A stretch of 6,618 nt of DNA from an uncultured Kouleothrix sp. GTDB taxonomy: Bacteria; Chloroflexota; Chloroflexia; Chloroflexales; Roseiflexaceae. Positions 5,274-6,618 of this stretch are shown here, piece by piece. Position 1 is the stretch's first letter; every line of letters starts with the position of its first letter. The notes under the pieces are model-generated. The model saw only the letters and a program-made list of their open reading frames with translations, made no database searches and had not been told where the DNA came from. The stretch is from the NCBI GenBank assembly GCA_937858455.1, contig CALLYN010000520.1:1-6618 (forward strand), read 5' to 3'. The translations under genes were made by a program, and so were the position numbers.

Positions 5274-6618
5274 GCGCGGCGGCCGGGCCGGCGCGGCCGG
5301 CTCTGGCGCGCTCGGCACTTCTGCTGCCGGCACGGCTTCCGGCGCGCTCGGCGCTTCTGCTGCCGGCACAGCTTCTGGTGCGCTCGGCGCTTCTGCCACT
5401 GGCGCGGTTTCCGGCACAGCTTCTGGCGCGCTCGGGGCTTCTGCCACTGGTGTGGCTTCCGGCGCCGCGCTGTACGGCGGCTCGGTAGGCGGCACACTCG
5501 CAGCCTCGGCCGGTGGCGCGGCTGGGGCTTCGCCCAGACCGAGCGAGGCGATCTCCTCTTCGGAGAGCCCAAGCTCGTTGAGCGAGAACGGCGTCAGGTT
5601 TGGCTCGTCGGCGGGAGCCGGCTCGGGCTCGGGCTCGGGCGCGGGCGGCGCAAGCTCGGCCGGTGGCGCAGCCGGGGTCTCAGCGAGGCCGAGCGAGGCG
5701 ATCTCTTCTTCCGAGAGGCCCAGATCGGCCAGCGAGAATGGCGTCAGGTTTGGCTCGTCGGCGGCCGGCGCTGGCTGGGGCGCAGGCTCGGCCGGTGGTG
5801 TCGCAGGGGCTTCGCTCAGGCCGAGCGAGGCGATCTCCTCTTCGGAGAGCCCAAGCTCGTTGAGCGAGAACGGCGTCAGGTTTGGCTCATCGGCGGCCGG
5901 CGCTGGCTCGGAAGCGGGCGGCGTGGGCGTGCTCTCGCTGAGCCCCAGCGCGCTGATCTCTTCATCGGAAAGCCCCAGGTCGGCCAGCGAGAACGGCGCC
6001 ATAGCAGCCGGCTCGGCGGCCGGCTCGGCGTCGGTGTCGGGCAGCAGATCGAGGTCGCGCGGGAATGGCGTGCGCGGCTCGGCGGGCGGAGCCGGCGCTT
6101 CGGGCGGCGGCAGATCGTCGTCGGCCTCGGCGTACTCGGCGTCCATATCGATGACCTCGTCGCCGTCGCGGATCTCGATGTGCGCCTCGTGCAGGCGCTG
6201 GCCGATCTCCTCGATCCGCTCGGCCTCGGCCTCGGGATCTTCGACATTGGCGATAATATCGGCGATATCGATATAGCCCTGCTGGCGCCCCAGCGCAATC
6301 AGCCGGTCGAGCACCAGGTCGCCGCTGGTGACCATGGCGTCGCCCGGATCGCCTGCGGCCGGCGGCTGACTCGGCGCCGAGCGCGACCAGTTCAGATCGC
6401 CGCCGTCGAGCCCTTCAAGCTCTTCTTCAGTCAGGCCCAGCCCGGCCTCGCCATCGACATCGCCGGCGCTCAGGCCAAGCGCGCTGATCTCCTCGTCGGA
6501 GAGGCCCAGGTCGGCCAGCGAGAACGGCTTGAGATCGCTGACAATCAGCGACTCGTCGTCTTCGACGCCGGGGAGCGCGCCGGCTTCGGCAAGCGGCTCG
6601 ACGGAGAAGTCTTCGGCG
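4920..6618 (-). CDS. Large acidic Ala/Pro-rich repeat protein with sigma-70 region 1.1-like and TPR-like domains, 5' end outside window
   Basis: The frame is open from the right edge to the TAA at 4920, giving 565 visible residues; the start lies beyond 6618. The ATG at 6335 is not the start, since the 94 codons before it are open and contain another copy of the repeat. In N-to-C order the protein shows the following. One PFSLxxLGLSxEEI motif (6471-6533) and a half copy (~6402-6440). A segment at 6162-6317 (LVLDRLIALGRQQGYIDIAD...) resembling sigma-70 region 1.1, with an acidic tail. Four more motifs (5535-6002) on Ala/Pro/Glu linkers. Degenerate APSAPEAVP repeats (~5300-5460). A helical C-terminal domain (4920-5273) with a TPR-like pair (DVALKQYRHLVKHN, then RVLGDVYAKQGRLREAIDEYSWTL). 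No signal peptide or membrane helix is visible. It is probably a cytosolic scaffold that works with the Roadblock protein. I do not recognise a named gene. Confidence 0.85.
   Translation of the reverse strand, partial: AEDFSVEPLAEAGALPGVEDDESLIVSDLKPFSLADLGLSDEEISALGLSAGDVDGEAGLGLTEEELEGLDGGDLNWSRSAPSQPPAAGDPGDAMVTSGDLVLDRLIALGRQQGYIDIADIIANVEDPEAEAERIEEIGQRLHEAHIEIRDGDEVIDMDAEYAEADDDLPPPEAPAPPAEPRTPFPRDLDLLPDTDAEPAAEPAAMAPFSLADLGLSDEEISALGLSESTPTPPASEPAPAADEPNLTPFSLNELGLSEEEIASLGLSEAPATPPAEPAPQPAPAADEPNLTPFSLADLGLSEEEIASLGLAETPAAPPAELAPPAPEPEPEPAPADEPNLTPFSLNELGLSEEEIASLGLGEAPAAPPAEAASVPPTEPPYSAAPEATPVAEAPSAPEAVPETAPVAEAPSAPEAVPAAEAPSAPEAVPAAEVPSAPEPAAPARPPRMADAAQITSTGNDIIDAFLRQLESEPDNDVLRLSVARVVGQIGMPDVALKQYRHLVKHNRMLDQVSSELQDMIAYSDDARLLPGLHRVLGDVYAKQGRLREAIDEYSWTLGGPRGTR
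5300..5460 (-). repeat. Degenerate ~36-bp repeats encoding (A)EAPSAPEAVPA
   Basis: About four copies of a unit near 12 residues long, APSAPEAVP with AA or ETAPV spacers, make a Pro/Ala/Glu linker between the motif array and the C-terminal domain. The copies differ by scattered third-position changes, so the array is older than the 33-bp array in the anti-sigma gene. Confidence 0.75.
5535..5597 (-). repeat. PFSLxxLGLSxEEI motif, copy e (NEL type)
   Basis: This 21-residue unit reads LTPFSLNELGLSEEEIASLGL-like in the coding strand. Its DNA is nearly identical to copy c at 5817-5879. It is the last copy before the APSAPEAVP linker. Confidence 0.88.
5685..5747 (-). repeat. PFSLxxLGLSxEEI motif, copy d (ADL type)
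   Basis: This 21-residue unit has FSLADLGLSEEEIASLGL. It sits 150 bases from copy e and 132 bases from copy c. It shares the SEEEIASLGL half with c and e but has ADL instead of NEL. Confidence 0.88.
5817..5879 (-). repeat. PFSLxxLGLSxEEI motif, copy c (NEL type)
   Basis: This 21-residue unit has FSLNELGLSEEEIASLGL. With its flanks it matches copy e over roughly 68 consecutive bases by eye. Confidence 0.88.
5940..6002 (-). repeat. PFSLxxLGLSxEEI motif, copy b (ADL type)
   Basis: This unit has PFSLADLGLSDEEISALGL and lies just after the acidic linker that follows the region 1.1-like segment. Its SDEEISALGL half matches copy a, not copies c to e. Confidence 0.88.
6162..6317 (-). other. Sigma-70 region 1.1-like domain inside the large repeat protein
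   Basis: The segment LVLDRLIALGRQQGYIDIAD, continuing to IEEIGQRLHEAHIEIRDGD, has the helix pattern and landmark positions of primary sigma factor region 1.1. In that family the pattern is L..Li..Gk.qGyLtyeei, then an IEDi...L...gI.v.. helix-strand, followed by an acidic stretch; here the tail is DEVIDMDAEYAEADDD. In sigma-70 this negatively charged domain occupies the DNA channel of the polymerase. No sigma core domains are visible in this protein. The match is from memory of the family and needs a profile search. Confidence 0.65.
6402..6440 (-). repeat. Degenerate half copy of the LGLSxEEI motif
   Basis: LGLTEEELEGLDG repeats only the second half of the 21-residue unit. It sits between copy a and the region 1.1-like segment. 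Confidence 0.55.
6471..6533 (-). repeat. PFSLxxLGLSxEEI motif, copy a (ADL type)
   Basis: This is the most N-terminal copy visible, with KPFSLADLGLSDEEISALGL. Its presence upstream of the ATG at 6335 shows that the gene continues past the right edge of the window. Confidence 0.88.

Noticed and set aside
5098..6276. 392-residue plus-strand open frame opposite the repeat protein.
   Set aside because: It is a Ser/Gly/Ala-rich mirror of the GC-rich repeats on the minus strand, with no domain pattern. The minus-strand reading has conserved motifs and a TPR-like domain.
4920..6335. Start of the large repeat protein at the ATG at 6335 (471 residues).
   Set aside because: The same frame is open for another 94 codons to the window edge and encodes another full PFSLxxLGLSxEEI copy. 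The ATG is internal, just before the region 1.1-like segment, and has no ribosome binding site that I can see.

Overview
The window is GC-rich bacterial DNA, most likely from a filamentous member of the Chloroflexota (Roseiflexus/Kouleothrix-like). The reasons are the divergent YchF-type ATPase, the ECF sigma factor followed by a DUF5667-type membrane anti-sigma with a long Thr/Pro tail, and a Roadblock protein downstream of a long Ala/Pro/Glu-rich protein with repeated PFSLxxLGLSxEEI motifs. This placement is inferred from protein style only; there is no rRNA or other marker in the window.

Layout. Positions 1-1058 (minus) hold almost all of a YchF-family P-loop ATPase; only the last ~10 codons are missing at the left edge. 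A 386-base divergent intergenic region (1059-1444) follows and carries a good promoter toward ychF and a TATAAT-containing promoter toward the right. Next is a two-gene plus-strand operon: an ECF sigma factor (1445-2107) and, 17 bases later, its probable membrane anti-sigma factor (2125-3870). The anti-sigma has two gapless tandem copies of a ~74-residue cytoplasmic module, one transmembrane helix, a DUF5667-like domain outside the membrane and a ~230-residue Thr/Pro-rich tail. A perfect 15-bp hairpin (3896-3929) lies between the convergent operon ends.

The right half is all minus strand. In transcription order it holds a large multi-domain protein running in from beyond the right edge (6618-4920), a small Roadblock/LC7 protein (4887-4540) 32 bases downstream, an interrupted hairpin (4481-4509), and nucleoside diphosphate kinase ndk (4394-3945). 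The large protein is the most unusual object here. It combines at least five copies of a 21-residue amphipathic acidic motif on disordered linkers, a segment closely resembling sigma-70 region 1.1 although no sigma core is visible, and a C-terminal TPR-like helical domain.

How they may work together. The sigma/anti-sigma pair is a self-contained envelope-signal switch. The large repeat protein and the Roadblock protein are probably co-transcribed and may form a scaffold/small-GTPase-regulator module, although no MglA-like GTPase is visible. YchF and Ndk are housekeeping nucleotide enzymes.
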